Source: JSC-12 sp033764965 (GTDB lineage: Bacteria; Cyanobacteriota; Cyanobacteriia; Leptolyngbyales; Leptolyngbyaceae). Taken from it: DNA of 64,000 bases. The position numbers and the translations under genes were made by a program. Location of the stretch: NCBI GenBank assembly GCA_033764965.1, contig JANRIN010000081.1:1-64000 (forward strand), given 5' to 3'. Of this stretch, positions 1-9,077 are shown piece by piece (the first letter of the stretch is position 1; the number at the start of each line of letters is the position of its first letter). The notes beneath the pieces were generated by a model. It made no database searches. It was not told the DNA's origin and saw nothing but the letters and a program-made list of their open reading frames with translations.

Positions 1-3000
1 GCACAAAGGTCTGCACGGTCGCATCTAGCACATAGGCATCGGCAATCCCCTGATACATGAAGTCTTCCACGCAACGCGCCGTCGCATCGTAGGCAAAGAG
101 ATAATCTACCGTGGCAGCCATTTCAAAAGCTCCTTTGTAACCGTGTCGCATCACTCCTGCAATCCATTTAGGATTTACGACACGGGAACGGTAGACTCGA
201 TTAATTTCTTCCTGTAAGCGGCGCACTTTGGGATTTTCGGGGCGGGCATGATCGCCAAAGTAGGTGTGGGGATTCTTGCCCTGGAGCGATCGCACGGCAA
301 CCGTCAATCCGCCCTGAAACTGATCGTAGTCGTCCGAATCGAGCAAGTCATGTTCGCGATTGTCCTGGTTGTGCAGCACTACTTGCATCTGGCTGAGTCG
401 TTGCTCAAAGGCTTCGGGGGCAGAGTGTCCCTTGCCCTGCCCAGTGTAGGCGTAGCTGCTCCAGTTAATGTAGGCACGAGCCAGATCCGCATCATCTGTC
501 CAGTTTTGCGCCTCGATTAAGCCCTGGAGTCCGGCACCATAGGCACCTGGTTTAGAGCCAAAGATGCGGTAGCGCGATCGTGTTGTTGCTTGCTCAATGG
601 GTAAACCTTGTTGCAGCCAGGATTGGGTTTCCTGTTGAACTTGTGCGGCTAAAGGGTTCTGTTCCGGTGGCTCATCCAGGGCGGCAACCGCAGCTACGGC
701 TTGATCAAACAAATCGATTAAGTTAGCGAAGGCATCTCGAAAGAAGCCCGAAATCCGCAACGTCACATCCACTCTGGGGCGACCCAGCACCGACAACGGC
801 AAAATTTCAAAATCAACCACTCGTCGCGCCATGCCATCCCAAACGGGTTGAACTCCCAACAGCGCCAGAGCTTCAGCCATATCATCGCCTCCGGTTCGCA
901 TGGTGGATGTGCCCCAAATCGATAAGCCCAACGTTCTAGGATACTCTCCCTGCTCCTGCAAATGCCGCTCAATCAGAGCTTCGGCGGCTTTGCGTCCCAC
1001 GTCCCAAGCGGTTTCTGTGGGAATGGCACGAATATCCACGGAGTAAAAGTTGCGTCCGGTGGGTAACACATCAGGACGACCACGAGTGGGAGCACCGGAG
1101 GCTCCAGCAGGAACGTATTCGCCATTCAATCCCCGCAGCAGGTGGATGATTTCTTGGGAAGTTTGTTGCAAGGCGGGCAGTAGATCAGTGGTGATCCAGT
1201 GAAGTTCGTGGTGGGTGTGGGGTGTGGGGTGTGGGGTGTGGGGTGTGGGGGATGGGGGAGAAGATAGCAGTTGATCAACAAGGTGGGCGGCGTGGTGTTC
1301 GAGCAGTTCGATCGCGTCACCAACAGTCCGCAAAGAACGATCGTAGGGGCATTTAACGCAATGCTCCCCCAACAGTTCAGCAGGATCAGCGGTAAGGGGA
1401 TCGAAGTCGAGGTGCCAATCCTGGGCGATCGCGCGAGTGATGCCTAAGCGTCCGGCTCCGGGGGAACGGGCGATCGCCACGATTAAATCTCGCAGTTGCC
1501 GACCGGCTGGACAGTGCCCAAAGATATGTAACCCATCTCGAATTTGGGACTCCTTCAGCTCGCACAAGTAACCATCAATTTGTCCTAAAAGCTCTACCCA
1601 TGTGTCAGAAGTTTTGTCTGCTACCTTGTGCCTCAATTCCAAATCCTGATTTAGACTTTCCTGTTGCAGTAGTTGAGTAATGCGATCGCGAACCACACCC
1701 AGGCGAAAGGGATCCAGGCTTTGAGCTTCGTAGTATTCGTCGATCAAACCTTCGAGTTGTTGCAGGGAACCGTAAAGCTCGGCGCGGGTCATGGGTGGCG
1801 TGAGGTGATCCACAATGACAGCTTGCGATCGTCGTTTTGCCTGGGCACCTTCCCCCGGATCGTTCACAATGAATGGATAAAGATGGGGTAGCGCCCCTAA
1901 TGCGACCTCTGGGTAACACGTTTCAGATAAGGCGGTGCCTTTGCCTGGAAGCCACTCCAGGTTGCCATGCTTACCCACATGGACGATCGCCTGTGCGCCA
2001 AAATGCGCTCGTAGCCAGTGATAGAACGCCAGGTATTCGTGGGTGGGTGCTAAGTCGGGGGCGTGGTAATTGAGGGCGGGATCCTGGTCATAGCCACGAG
2101 CGGGTTGGATGCCGACAAAGATGTTACCGAGTTGGATGCCGGAGATGGGGAGGGGGGGATGGGGGATGGAGGATGGGGAAGATGCTGAGTGCTCGTCTTT
2201 TTGGGTAAAGGGTTCTGCCCAGCGATCGCGAATTCCATCTCTAACGGCTTCTGGCAAATGGGCAAAGTATTGAGCGTAGTCGTTGTGACTAACGCTTTGT
2301 CGGATTGGGCGTAATAACTGCCCTTCGGGATCATTGGTGACGGTGGAGGTTAATTGCTGGATCAAGGCATCGCTGGTTTGGGGAAAGTCTGCAAGCTGAT
2401 AGCCTGCTTGCTGCAATGCTTTAAGAATTTCGACAACGCTGGCAGGGGTATCCAACCCGACTCCATTGGCAAGGCGACCATCGCGGGTGGGGTAGTTTGC
2501 CAAAATGAGAGCGATTTTGCGTTGCTCAATGGGAGTGCGGCGCAGCGTGACCCAGTTTGCTGCCAGTTCTGCCACAAACTGAACCCGATCGCTCACTGGT
2601 TCATAGGTCACGACATCAGTTTGTAGACGATCGTTGCGAGTTTGTACTGCTTTAAACGAAATCGCACGGGTGATGATGCGTCCGTCTACTTCTGGTAACG
2701 CGACGTTCATCGCCATATCCCGTGGAGTCAGTCCCCGTGGTTGACTTTGCCATTGCTCAATGGTGCTGCTGCTCAAAATAACTTGCAGGACGGGAACATT
2801 GAGGTGGTGCCAGAGATGGGGGATGGGGGAGAGGTAAGTGAGTGGGTGGGTGGGTGGATCGGTGGGTTGGGGTTGGGGGTTGGGGGTTGGGGGTTCGGTC
2901 AAATCTGCGATCGCGAAGCTGGTGGTGTTTAGGACGAGATCGACGGTGGGAGCGTCTTTGGGCTGCAAAAGTCCTAACACCTCGGCTTGAATATCTGGAT

Positions 3001-3760
3001 CGCGCAGGGAGGAGACAAAGATTGGAATTGGGTGCAACTGGCGATCGTGCAATGCCTGACACAAGGCATCGATTGGAGCGGTGTTGCCTGATAAATAATG
3101 GGCGCGATAGAAGAGAATGGCGACCGAGGGGATAGGGGATAGGGGATGGGGGATAGAGACGGGGTTGAGGGTTGAGTGATTCTTCTGCCTTCTGTCGCTT
3201 GATTCCTGCTTTCCAAAATATCTCCCTACTGAAGGTACAACTTGTGGTTTGGGAGGATCGTAGGTTTTGCCTAGCGCGACATCGGCAACAAATTGCAGGG
3301 CGTGGGTCATGTTGTCAACGCCACCTTCGGTCAGGTAGCGCCAGAGTTGGTTGGCATGGGTGAGAGGAACCGTGGAATGGCTGATCAGGTCTGGATCAGG
3401 ACGATCATCGCCAGGAAGAATAAACAGGGCAACCTGGGTTTGTGCTGCCAGTTCTTGCAGTCGCTCCAAGCCGTAAGACCAGTAGGCACGTCCGCCTAGG
3501 ATACGAACAACGATCGCCTGAGCCTGGGACAATACCTTGTCAACATAGGTGTCGATGCTGAGGTACTGCTGAAGGTGCAGGAGGTTGGCAACTCGAATGG
3601 CGGGAAAGTCTGAGGGTAGGCGTTCTGCAGCGATCGCAAGGGTTTGAATGTCGGTATCCGCAGCAGTTAACACGACGATCGGTGCGGGAGTTTGCTCAAC
3701 AAATACAACTCCTTCGCTCTCTGGATTCCAGCCTCCTGGGATTGCGGCTAACCGATGCAT
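1..3760 (-). CDS. cobN: Cobaltochelatase subunit CobN (3' end beyond the window)
   Basis: Large subunit of the ATP-dependent aerobic cobaltochelatase, which inserts cobalt into hydrogenobyrinate diamide in cobalamin synthesis. About 1253 codons are present, open from ATG 3760 to the left edge. Two CobN/BchH-family hallmarks are readable: HVGKHGNLEWLPGK near residue 595, and a block near residue 938 reading LGLSIWGTSTMRTGGDD. The last residues seen (MYQGIADAYVLD) match the region just before the usual C-terminus, so only a short tail is missing. Four proline-rich inserts encoded by heptamer repeats lie near residues 202-211, 289-315, 527-539 and 834-850; all keep the frame and probably form surface loops. 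No B12 box was found in the 114 bases before the start. The paralogue BchH/ChlH is the main alternative; the inserts and motif spacing favour CobN. Confidence 0.9.
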   Translation of the reverse strand, partial: MHRLAAIPGGWNPESEGVVFVEQTPAPIVVLTAADTDIQTLAIAAERLPSDFPAIRVANLLHLQQYLSIDTYVDKVLSQAQAIVVRILGGRAYWSYGLERLQELAAQTQVALFILPGDDRPDPDLISHSTVPLTHANQLWRYLTEGGVDNMTHALQFVADVALGKTYDPPKPQVVPSVGRYFGKQESSDRRQKNHSTLNPVSIPHPLSPIPSVAILFYRAHYLSGNTAPIDALCQALHDRQLHPIPIFVSSLRDPDIQAEVLGLLQPKDAPTVDLVLNTTSFAIADLTEPPTPNPQPQPTDPPTHPLTYLSPIPHLWHHLNVPVLQVILSSSTIEQWQSQPRGLTPRDMAMNVALPEVDGRIITRAISFKAVQTRNDRLQTDVVTYEPVSDRVQFVAELAANWVTLRRTPIEQRKIALILANYPTRDGRLANGVGLDTPASVVEILKALQQAGYQLADFPQTSDALIQQLTSTVTNDPEGQLLRPIRQSVSHNDYAQYFAHLPEAVRDGIRDRWAEPFTQKDEHSASSPSSIPHPPLPISGIQLGNIFVGIQPARGYDQDPALNYHAPDLAPTHEYLAFYHWLRAHFGAQAIVHVGKHGNLEWLPGKGTALSETCYPEVALGALPHLYPFIVNDPGEGAQAKRRSQAVIVDHLTPPMTRAELYGSLQQLEGLIDEYYEAQSLDPFRLGVVRDRITQLLQQESLNQDLELRHKVADKTSDTWVELLGQIDGYLCELKESQIRDGLHIFGHCPAGRQLRDLIVAIARSPGAGRLGITRAIAQDWHLDFDPLTADPAELLGEHCVKCPYDRSLRTVGDAIELLEHHAAHLVDQLLSSPPSPTPHTPHPTPHTHHELHWITTDLLPALQQTSQEIIHLLRGLNGEYVPAGASGAPTRGRPDVLPTGRNFYSVDIRAIPTETAWDVGRKAAEALIERHLQEQGEYPRTLGLSIWGTSTMRTGGDDMAEALALLGVQPVWDGMARRVVDFEILPLSVLGRPRVDVTLRISGFFRDAFANLIDLFDQAVAAVAALDEPPEQNPLAAQVQQETQSWLQQGLPIEQATTRSRYRIFGSKPGAYGAGLQGLIEAQNWTDDADLARAYINWSSYAYTGQGKGHSAPEAFEQRLSQMQVVLHNQDNREHDLLDSDDYDQFQGGLTVAVRSLQGKNPHTYFGDHARPENPKVRRLQEEINRVYRSRVVNPKWIAGVMRHGYKGAFEMAATVDYLFAYDATARCVEDFMYQGIADAYVLDATVQTFV
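1211..1260. repeat. Heptamer short tandem repeat inside cobN
   Basis: Four perfect copies of GTGGGGT at 1217-1244, with degenerate copies on both sides. In the cobN frame they code for alternating Pro, Thr and His. The period of seven with a G-rich core matches the short tandemly repeated repetitive (STRR) sequences known from cyanobacteria. Confidence 0.85.
2141..2181. repeat. Degenerate G-rich STRR-like repeat inside cobN
   Basis: Copies related to GGGGGAT and GGAGGAT run through this stretch and code for a Ser/Pro-rich insert at about residues 527-539 of CobN. The repeat is less regular than the one at 1217 but has the same base composition and period. Confidence 0.7.
2815..2896. repeat. 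G-rich STRR-like repeat inside cobN
   Basis: The block begins with GGGGGAT-like units, passes through GTGG tetramers and ends with about three GGGGGTT heptamers. It codes for a Pro/Thr-rich insert at about residues 289-315 of CobN. Two repeat types appear to be joined here. Confidence 0.75.
3128..3155. repeat. Heptamer GGGGATA tandem repeat inside cobN
   Basis: Four consecutive heptamers (GGGGATA, GGGGATA, GGGGATG, GGGGATA) fill exactly 28 bases. They code for a Pro/Ser/Ile-rich insert just before the SVAILFYRAHYLSG block of CobN. Confidence 0.85.
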
Positions 3761-3874
3761 GGTATGGACTCAACTTTCTATAACGCTTTGGCAGTCTAAC
3801 GCGATCGTGAGCCTTGTGAGCCGCTGATCATCCGCCCAATGGGAGGATAGCAAAACGCTTTAAATCTCTTCATC

Positions 3875-5155
3875 ATGATGAGGAGAGGATGCTTACTGAG
3901 GAATCGAATTTTGAATGTATTTAAAGCTCTAGAACCCGTCCAACAGAGGAACCTGGGCTTTTTGTTTGGCGCAGGTTTGCTGTTTTGGGCAAGCCTCACG
4001 GCATTGCTACCAACCCTATCTCTTTACATCAAAGATGTGGGTGCCAGTGACTTTGAGGTTGGGGTCGTTATGGGTGCCTTTGCGATCGGACTGGTGTTGT
4101 TTCGCCCCTGGCTAGGTAAGCTAGCCGATCAGCACGATCGCAAAATTGTGTTGTATGTGGGATTAGCCGCCGCCGCGATCGCCCCTCTGGGCTATCTCGC
4201 CACTCAATCGATTCCCTTGCTGTTCCTACTTCGAGCCTTCCACGGCTTAAGCATTGCGGCTTTCACGACGGGATTTAGCACCCTGGTGACGGATCTGGCT
4301 CCGCCTCAGTCTCGTGGCGAGGTAATTGGTTACATGACGTTGGTAAACCCGATCGGCGTTGCGATTGGTCCAGCGTTGGGTGGCTTTTTGCAGGAGTGGG
4401 CAGGCTACACGCCTCTATTTTTAGTTTCAGCCGGACTGGGCGTTTTAGGGATTGGCTTAATTCATCAACTGCGTAGCCCCTCGATCGTGGGAGAACCCGG
4501 AAAAGCTCCCACATCAACTGAAAGCATGAGGCAATTGTTATTCAGTCCGCGTTTTCGGATTCCAGCCTTAGTCCTGTCGCTGGTGGGTGCTGCATTTGGA
4601 ACGCTGGCGATTTTTGTGCCTTTATTCATTAAAGAAACAGGAGTTCCACTAAATCCAGGCTTATTCTACACAGCCGCCGCGATCGCCAGTTTCGTAGCCC
4701 GAATTGCGGTTGGTCGTGCCTCCGATCGCTTTGGTCGTGGTCGCTTTATCACGGCAAGCCTGGTGCTGTATACCTTGGCGCTAAGTTTGCTGTGTACGGC
4801 TCACACGGTTCCCACATTTTTACTGGCAGGATTTTTAGAAGGGGCGGGAGCCGCCATTTTGTTACCTATGATGATTACCCTGGCTGCCGATCGCTCCCAT
4901 CCTTACGAGCGCGGACGGACGTTTGGGCTTGTGCTGGTAGGGTTTGATTTGGGCATGGCGTTAGCTGGTCCCATATTTGGCTACCTGGCAGTGCAACTGG
5001 GCTATCGAGGATTGTTTGGAGTCACAGCAGTCCTGGTATTTCTGGCATTGCTGATTTTCATGAGTCTGTGCAGCAAAACCTTTGCCTATTCGCTGAAATT
5101 CGCCCTTGGTAATGGACACGATGTTTATGCCTTACCCAAGATATCGACTCCCTAA
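3875..5155 (+). CDS. MFS transporter (drug/metabolite efflux type)
   Basis: Polytopic inner-membrane protein of the major facilitator superfamily, about 426 residues, consistent with 12 membrane segments. The cytoplasmic motif A is clear in the first half (GKLADQHDRK, residues 81-90) and recurs in the second half (GRASDRFGRGR, about 280-290). Together these indicate a DHA1-like efflux carrier; substrate unknown. ATG 3875 is taken as start. A TTG at 3911 has a better-spaced GAGGA ribosome site and would remove the first 12 residues. It is divergent from cobN and ends one base before the convergent CNNM-type gene, leaving no room for separate terminators. Confidence 0.85.
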   Translation: MMRRGCLLRNRILNVFKALEPVQQRNLGFLFGAGLLFWASLTALLPTLSLYIKDVGASDFEVGVVMGAFAIGLVLFRPWLGKLADQHDRKIVLYVGLAAAAIAPLGYLATQSIPLLFLLRAFHGLSIAAFTTGFSTLVTDLAPPQSRGEVIGYMTLVNPIGVAIGPALGGFLQEWAGYTPLFLVSAGLGVLGIGLIHQLRSPSIVGEPGKAPTSTESMRQLLFSPRFRIPALVLSLVGAAFGTLAIFVPLFIKETGVPLNPGLFYTAAAIASFVARIAVGRASDRFGRGRFITASLVLYTLALSLLCTAHTVPTFLLAGFLEGAGAAILLPMMITLAADRSHPYERGRTFGLVLVGFDLGMALAGPIFGYLAVQLGYRGLFGVTAVLVFLALLIFMSLCSKTFAYSLKFALGNGHDVYALPKISTP

Positions 5156-5156
5156 C

Positions 5157-6638
5157 TCAATCGTCTGCAGTTGAGCGATCGCGGTCTATCCCATCTCTCC
5201 CCTCAAGCGACTGATCTACGTCTTTTTCGTCTTCCTGGGGCGGCGGTTCTAGCCGATGAATCTGGATCTGGTGCAGACGTGGTCCTTCCATTGAGATGAT
5301 GGTAAATTCGCAGTCCTCATAGTTCAGCACATCTCCCACCTTGGGAATGCGTTGCAGTTGAAATAACACAAACCCGCCCAGGGTTTGATATTCGTCGGTT
5401 AAAGGCAGGTTGAGTTTGAGGTTGTCGTTCAACTCCTCCAGATTAATTTGGGCTTGGATCAGAAAGGTATGGGGAGCCAGCACTTGCACTATCGGTTCTT
5501 CAGTGCTGTCCATTTCAACGGAATCTCCTAAGATTTCAGCCACCACATCTTCGATCGTGACCAGTCCTGCGGTTCCACCAAATTCATCCACAACCAGGAT
5601 CATCGGTTGCCGATAGCGCTGCATCATCACCAGCAGCTCGTTCAGTGGCATATATTCCTGAGCAAAGCGGGCGGGACGAATCCAGGCTTCGATCGAGCGA
5701 TCCAGTTGGGAGTCTTGAGCTAGTGGCTCCGCCAATTCCTTTAAGTGAATAATGCCGCGAATATCATCCAGAGATTCTCCAATCACGGGGTAACGGGAGT
5801 GACCAGAGGTTGCCACTTCCTCCAAAACCGCTTTCAGGGTGGCGGTGTGGGAAATGGCGGCAATGCTAGTGCGGGGAATCATCACTTCCCCGGTCGCGAC
5901 CTCGCCAAACTCAAACACATTTTGCAGCAGTTGCCGTTCCCCTGCCTCCAGCCCGGTGGATTCGCTGGAAGTGGTGATAATCAGTTGCAGTTCTTCCGAC
6001 GTAACCTGGTTGTACCAACCCTGCCCAAAGTAATCGATGCCAAATAATTGCAACAAAATTCGGGTGGATTGATTCAAGATCCAGATAAATGGATTAAAAA
6101 TGCGGGCGATCGCCAGACTGGGCGCACCCAACACCCGCGCCAATTCTTCCGAGTGAATCAGCGCGACTGACTTGGGACATAGCTCGCCCAACACAATTTG
6201 GAGGTAAGCGATCGCCAAAAACGTGATCACGATTGCCAGAGAGTGCGAGAACCCCTGACTCAGCGGAGAGGGCAACGGCAACACGCTTAACCAGTCTGCC
6301 ACCAGGTTAACGATCGCACTTTCCCCAATCCAACCCAATGCCAAGCTGGAGAGGGTAATCCCAAGCTGAGTCGTGGATAGCAATCGGTCTAAGCTACGTT
6401 GCAGATCTTGCACCGTTCGCGCTTGCACATCCCCCGCCCCAACTAGCTGACTGATCCGCGATCGTCGCACCGAAACGATCGAAAACTCAGCCGTCACAAA
6501 AAATGCGTTAATCCCAATTAGTAGGAAGACTGCCAGTAATTTCAGTACTGCATCTGTTGTAAAATTCACAGTCGTTTCAGCAGCCAACTCCTGAACCAGC
6601 GGAAGCATTGACAAAGGAAAATCAGCAAACCTGTCCAT
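5157..6638 (-). CDS. CNNM/CorC family (HlyC-type) membrane protein with CBS pair
   Basis: Member of the DUF21-CBS-CorC_HlyC family (often annotated hemolysin-like or UPF0053), associated with divalent-cation, mainly Mg/Co, efflux. Seen in order: an N-terminal DUF21 membrane domain (about residues 25-210; ITLSSLALGWIGE is typical), a CBS-domain pair (about 250-375; VMIPRTSIAAI and VVDEFGGTAGLVTIEDVV are diagnostic), and a C-terminal transporter-associated domain ending near residue 460. The acidic tail is not conserved. Length 493 fits the family. The gene is 32 bases downstream of the 215-residue exported protein on the same strand, suggesting co-transcription. Confidence 0.9.
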   Translation of the reverse strand: MDRFADFPLSMLPLVQELAAETTVNFTTDAVLKLLAVFLLIGINAFFVTAEFSIVSVRRSRISQLVGAGDVQARTVQDLQRSLDRLLSTTQLGITLSSLALGWIGESAIVNLVADWLSVLPLPSPLSQGFSHSLAIVITFLAIAYLQIVLGELCPKSVALIHSEELARVLGAPSLAIARIFNPFIWILNQSTRILLQLFGIDYFGQGWYNQVTSEELQLIITTSSESTGLEAGERQLLQNVFEFGEVATGEVMIPRTSIAAISHTATLKAVLEEVATSGHSRYPVIGESLDDIRGIIHLKELAEPLAQDSQLDRSIEAWIRPARFAQEYMPLNELLVMMQRYRQPMILVVDEFGGTAGLVTIEDVVAEILGDSVEMDSTEEPIVQVLAPHTFLIQAQINLEELNDNLKLNLPLTDEYQTLGGFVLFQLQRIPKVGDVLNYEDCEFTIISMEGPRLHQIQIHRLEPPPQEDEKDVDQSLEGRDGIDRDRSTADD

Positions 6639-6670
6639 TTAGCCCATACTCAAGGCGTTCCGTACTCATC

Positions 6671-7318
6671 CTACCGAGTGACTGGAATATTAGACAGCTT
6701 GAGTTGAACCCGTTGATCGGGATAGTCGGACAGCGCCACGGAGAGAGTTTTTGCGCCGCTGATCGAGGTGATGGGAATCCGAACAGTACCGGAATAGGGC
6801 GTTGCATCGGGTGGTAACTCGGCGGGTAACCCTTCCGTATTGGCGCTCAACACTCGTCCTTGATCATCTTTTACTTCGAGGAAGGTGTAAAGGAATTTAA
6901 CGGGTTCGCCCATCTCATTCTTCAGGTTCAGGGACAGCACAAAGGCATCACCTTGATTTTGCACCGATTTCACTTCCAGGGTTACGCCTTCACTCTCCGT
7001 GGAAATCGGGAGTTTGCTGGCAGCGTCAACTTTTGCAGTGGCAACCGCAACTGCCTTAGGAGCCGCGACCGCTTTCCCACTAATCCGTGCTTTGACGGTC
7101 GCCAAAATTTTGTCTTCCTGCAAAATCGTGACTTCGTTCTTGCGTTTCTCCTCCCCTTTGCGGTTGGTCAGGTTATTGGTGGGTCGGGTGTCTGGTTGGG
7201 TAATCCCTTTTAAGGCTTCCCGCCCAACACTCATCCCGGCAACAGCACTGAAGATTCCGGCAACCAACATACAGGTCAGCAAAACAAGGGTGAGTCCAAT
7301 AGTGGAGTTAAGTTTCAT
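6671..7318 (-). CDS. Conserved exported or membrane-anchored protein, function unknown
   Basis: A 215-residue protein with one hydrophobic segment at residues 7-29 (STIGLTLVLLTCMLVAGIFS) and no clear cleavage site, so probably anchored with its bulk outside the cytoplasm. An Ala/Val/Lys-rich linker (about 80-100) leads to a beta-rich C-terminal domain (about 105-215) with the feel of an immunoglobulin-like or DUF4352-like fold (VKDDQGRVLSAN, YSGTVRIPI). No family is named with confidence. It lies immediately upstream of the CNNM/CorC-type gene and is probably transcribed with it. Confidence 0.65.
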   Translation of the reverse strand: MKLNSTIGLTLVLLTCMLVAGIFSAVAGMSVGREALKGITQPDTRPTNNLTNRKGEEKRKNEVTILQEDKILATVKARISGKAVAAPKAVAVATAKVDAASKLPISTESEGVTLEVKSVQNQGDAFVLSLNLKNEMGEPVKFLYTFLEVKDDQGRVLSANTEGLPAELPPDATPYSGTVRIPITSISGAKTLSVALSDYPDQRVQLKLSNIPVTR

Positions 7319-7476
7319 GGGATTTAGCAGAGGTGCGATCGCAAAAAAGAGGAGAAGTAGGGAACAGTTCTTGTCCTGATTCTAATCAAGTGATGCAATT
7401 TTAGAGGGGGATGGGCAAAGTTTAACCACGAATTCGTAAAAAAATGCAAAAACGGAGCTGACAACTGCAAACTCCG

Positions 7477-7507
7477 TTCAGGCAACCTAAAAATTTCAGG
7501 ATACAAT
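7477..7507 (+). promoter_or_regulatory. Possible promoter of the CAT-anticodon tRNA
   Basis: A good -10 hexamer TACAAT lies at 7502-7507, nine bases before the first base of the tRNA. The only -35 candidate, TTCAGG at 7477-7482, is weak with a 19-base spacer. Assigned mainly from position and the -10 match. Confidence 0.35.
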
Positions 7508-7516
7508 GGGGGCTGA

Positions 7517-7589
7517 CCAGGGTTGGCCGAGCGGTTTAGGCAGCGAACTCATAATTCGCCTCAGGCAGGTTCGACCCCTGCACCCTGGA
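7517..7589 (+). tRNA. tRNA with CAT anticodon, probably tRNA-Ile2 (lysidine type)
   Basis: A 73-base cloverleaf folds by hand. The acceptor CCAGGGT pairs fully with ACCCTGG; the D arm has a GCC/GGC stem; the anticodon arm GCGAA-CTCATAA-TTCGC is perfect; the T arm GCAGG-TTCGACC-CCTGC is perfect; the discriminator is A. CCA is not encoded. The D-arm and anticodon-arm context resembles plastid trnI-CAU rather than elongator Met, where the loop usually reads TTCATAC. I therefore favour the isoleucine tRNA whose C34 is converted to lysidine by TilS. Elongator tRNA-Met is the alternative. Initiator tRNA is unlikely because the GGG/CCC anticodon-stem pairs are absent. Confidence 0.9.
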
Positions 7590-7630
7590 TTTCAGCCAGC
7601 ATTCCTCGTCCAAGTCCACTCAAGCCATCC

Positions 7631-8131
7631 TTACCACAAGGCTGGGACGGGCTTCGCAGGGGCAACTGGGGCAACCGGGGCAACTGGAGGCGTAATCACC
7701 ACAGGGGGAGGGCTTTCAATCGGGGCAACCACTGCGGGCGGGGGTAGCGTCCTCAAAGAGTATTGGAATGGGCTAGGCAGATCGACCGTCCGCAGGATTG
7801 GACCGGAATTCATCTGCTTAAAAAATGTTTCCTGATACAGATCATGGACTTCCCGCAGATCCCGATTCATGGAATTTTCGGGGAAGGGTCCAAAAATTCG
7901 TTTCAACTGCCCCGTGAAGCTGCGATTTCTCACATAGTCCCGATTGTGCGAGAAGAAGGCATCTTCAAATTCGTGGGCAACTTGTCCAAACCGCACCCCT
8001 TGAACCAGGGGAAAATCTTCTGCATCTTGCGCGATCGCTGCCGCACTAAAAACGGTTGAGAGGGTGATAGTAGAAAGTCCTACGATCGCGCCCTTGAACC
8101 CAATACCAACGCATAAATCCCCAATTTTCAT
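7631..8131 (-). CDS. Secreted protein with proline-rich tail, function unknown
   Basis: A 166-residue protein with a cleavable-looking signal peptide (hydrophobic residues 12-33, Ala-X-Ala-type site near AAAIAQD). The mature part is a short, charged, aromatic-rich domain (about 36-115; FFSHNRDYVRNRSF, FGPFPENSMNRD) followed by a low-complexity Pro/Val/Ala tail (about 125-166). It resembles small conserved exported cyanobacterial proteins but I cannot assign a family. The gene converges on the tRNA and is divergent from pyrE across a 255-base spacer. Confidence 0.65.
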   Translation of the reverse strand: MKIGDLCVGIGFKGAIVGLSTITLSTVFSAAAIAQDAEDFPLVQGVRFGQVAHEFEDAFFSHNRDYVRNRSFTGQLKRIFGPFPENSMNRDLREVHDLYQETFFKQMNSGPILRTVDLPSPFQYSLRTLPPPAVVAPIESPPPVVITPPVAPVAPVAPAKPVPALW

Positions 8132-8386
8132 GAGACGACTCCTCGAATTTAAACCTGTGGTTGCCTGGTTTTTCGCTTAAAATCAGGATTGGCAAATGGT
8201 TCAATAGCTAGCAGCTTTGATTGTGAAAAACCAGATCGACTTGAATCAAGAGTTCCCCAACAGTCTAGAGATCAAGACAGACCATTTCTTGGTCAATTGT
8301 ACTCATAGTTCTTGAAAGTGCGTACTTAATTTTCAACAATTAAACTCTCAAAGAGTGCCCTTCCAAAAAATAATTGCAAATTGTAA

Positions 8387-8983
8387 ATGACCTCTCCACT
8401 GCCGATCGCTACCCTCGATTTACCCGCCCTCAAGCAGCAACTCCTGGATCTCATCTGTCAGGTCGCCTACAAAGAGGGGGATTTTGTGCTGACTTCTGGA
8501 CAACCCAGTTCCTACTACATCAACGGCAAACAAGTGACGCTCCACGCCGCAGGGGGATTAGCCGTGGGACGACTGCTGTTATCCCGGTTGCCTGCCGAAA
8601 CGCTGGCAGTCGCCGGACTCACCCTGGGAGCCGATCCAATGGTGACAGCAACCAGTGTGGTTGCGGCTTATGAGGGGCGATCGCTCACCGCATTAATTGT
8701 TCGTAAAGAAGCCAAAGGACACGGCACCCGTGCCTACATCGAAGGTCCCAGTTTGCCAGAGGGGAGTTGCGTGACCGTGTTGGAAGATGTGGTGACAACG
8801 GGACAATCTGCCCTCAAAGCCGTTGAACGCCTCCGCGAAGGTGGTTATCAAGTGAATGGCATCTTGGCATTGGTCGATCGCCAACAGGGCGGAGCCGAAA
8901 CTTATCAAAATGCTGGTATTCCCTTTCAGTCGTTGTTCTCAATCAGCGATATTCAACAACGCTGGCGAGAATTGAATAAATAG
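8387..8983 (+). CDS. pyrE: Orotate phosphoribosyltransferase
   Basis: Catalyses orotate + PRPP to OMP + PPi, the fifth step of de novo pyrimidine synthesis. The PRPP-binding motif is seen as VLEDVVTTGQSA (residues 131-142), with the catalytic flexible loop KEAKGHGT (108-115) and the N-terminal SGxxSxYY-like block (SGQPSSYYINGK, 37-48). Length 198 matches the bacterial enzyme. Start ATG 8387. It appears monocistronic. Confidence 0.95.
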   Translation: MTSPLPIATLDLPALKQQLLDLICQVAYKEGDFVLTSGQPSSYYINGKQVTLHAAGGLAVGRLLLSRLPAETLAVAGLTLGADPMVTATSVVAAYEGRSLTALIVRKEAKGHGTRAYIEGPSLPEGSCVTVLEDVVTTGQSALKAVERLREGGYQVNGILALVDRQQGGAETYQNAGIPFQSLFSISDIQQRWRELNK

Positions 8984-9077
8984 AGTGGCTTAACGTGAGC
9001 TTTACCGACAACCGATAGTCTAATGTTCGGGTAATTATCTTAAATTCTTGCTGAAACTGATTGATCTAAGAATTCAA

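Noticed and set aside
1217..1244. Heptamer repeat as a CRISPR or telomere-like array
   Set aside because: Seven-base units within an open frame; consistent with cyanobacterial STRR instead.
3761..3874. Possible cobalamin riboswitch before cobN
   Set aside because: The leader is only 114 bases and shows no B12 box (GCCACTG) or long paired arms.
7441..7500. ACGGAG/CTCCGT hairpin before the tRNA as a terminator
   Set aside because: A six-base stem with no T run on either side.
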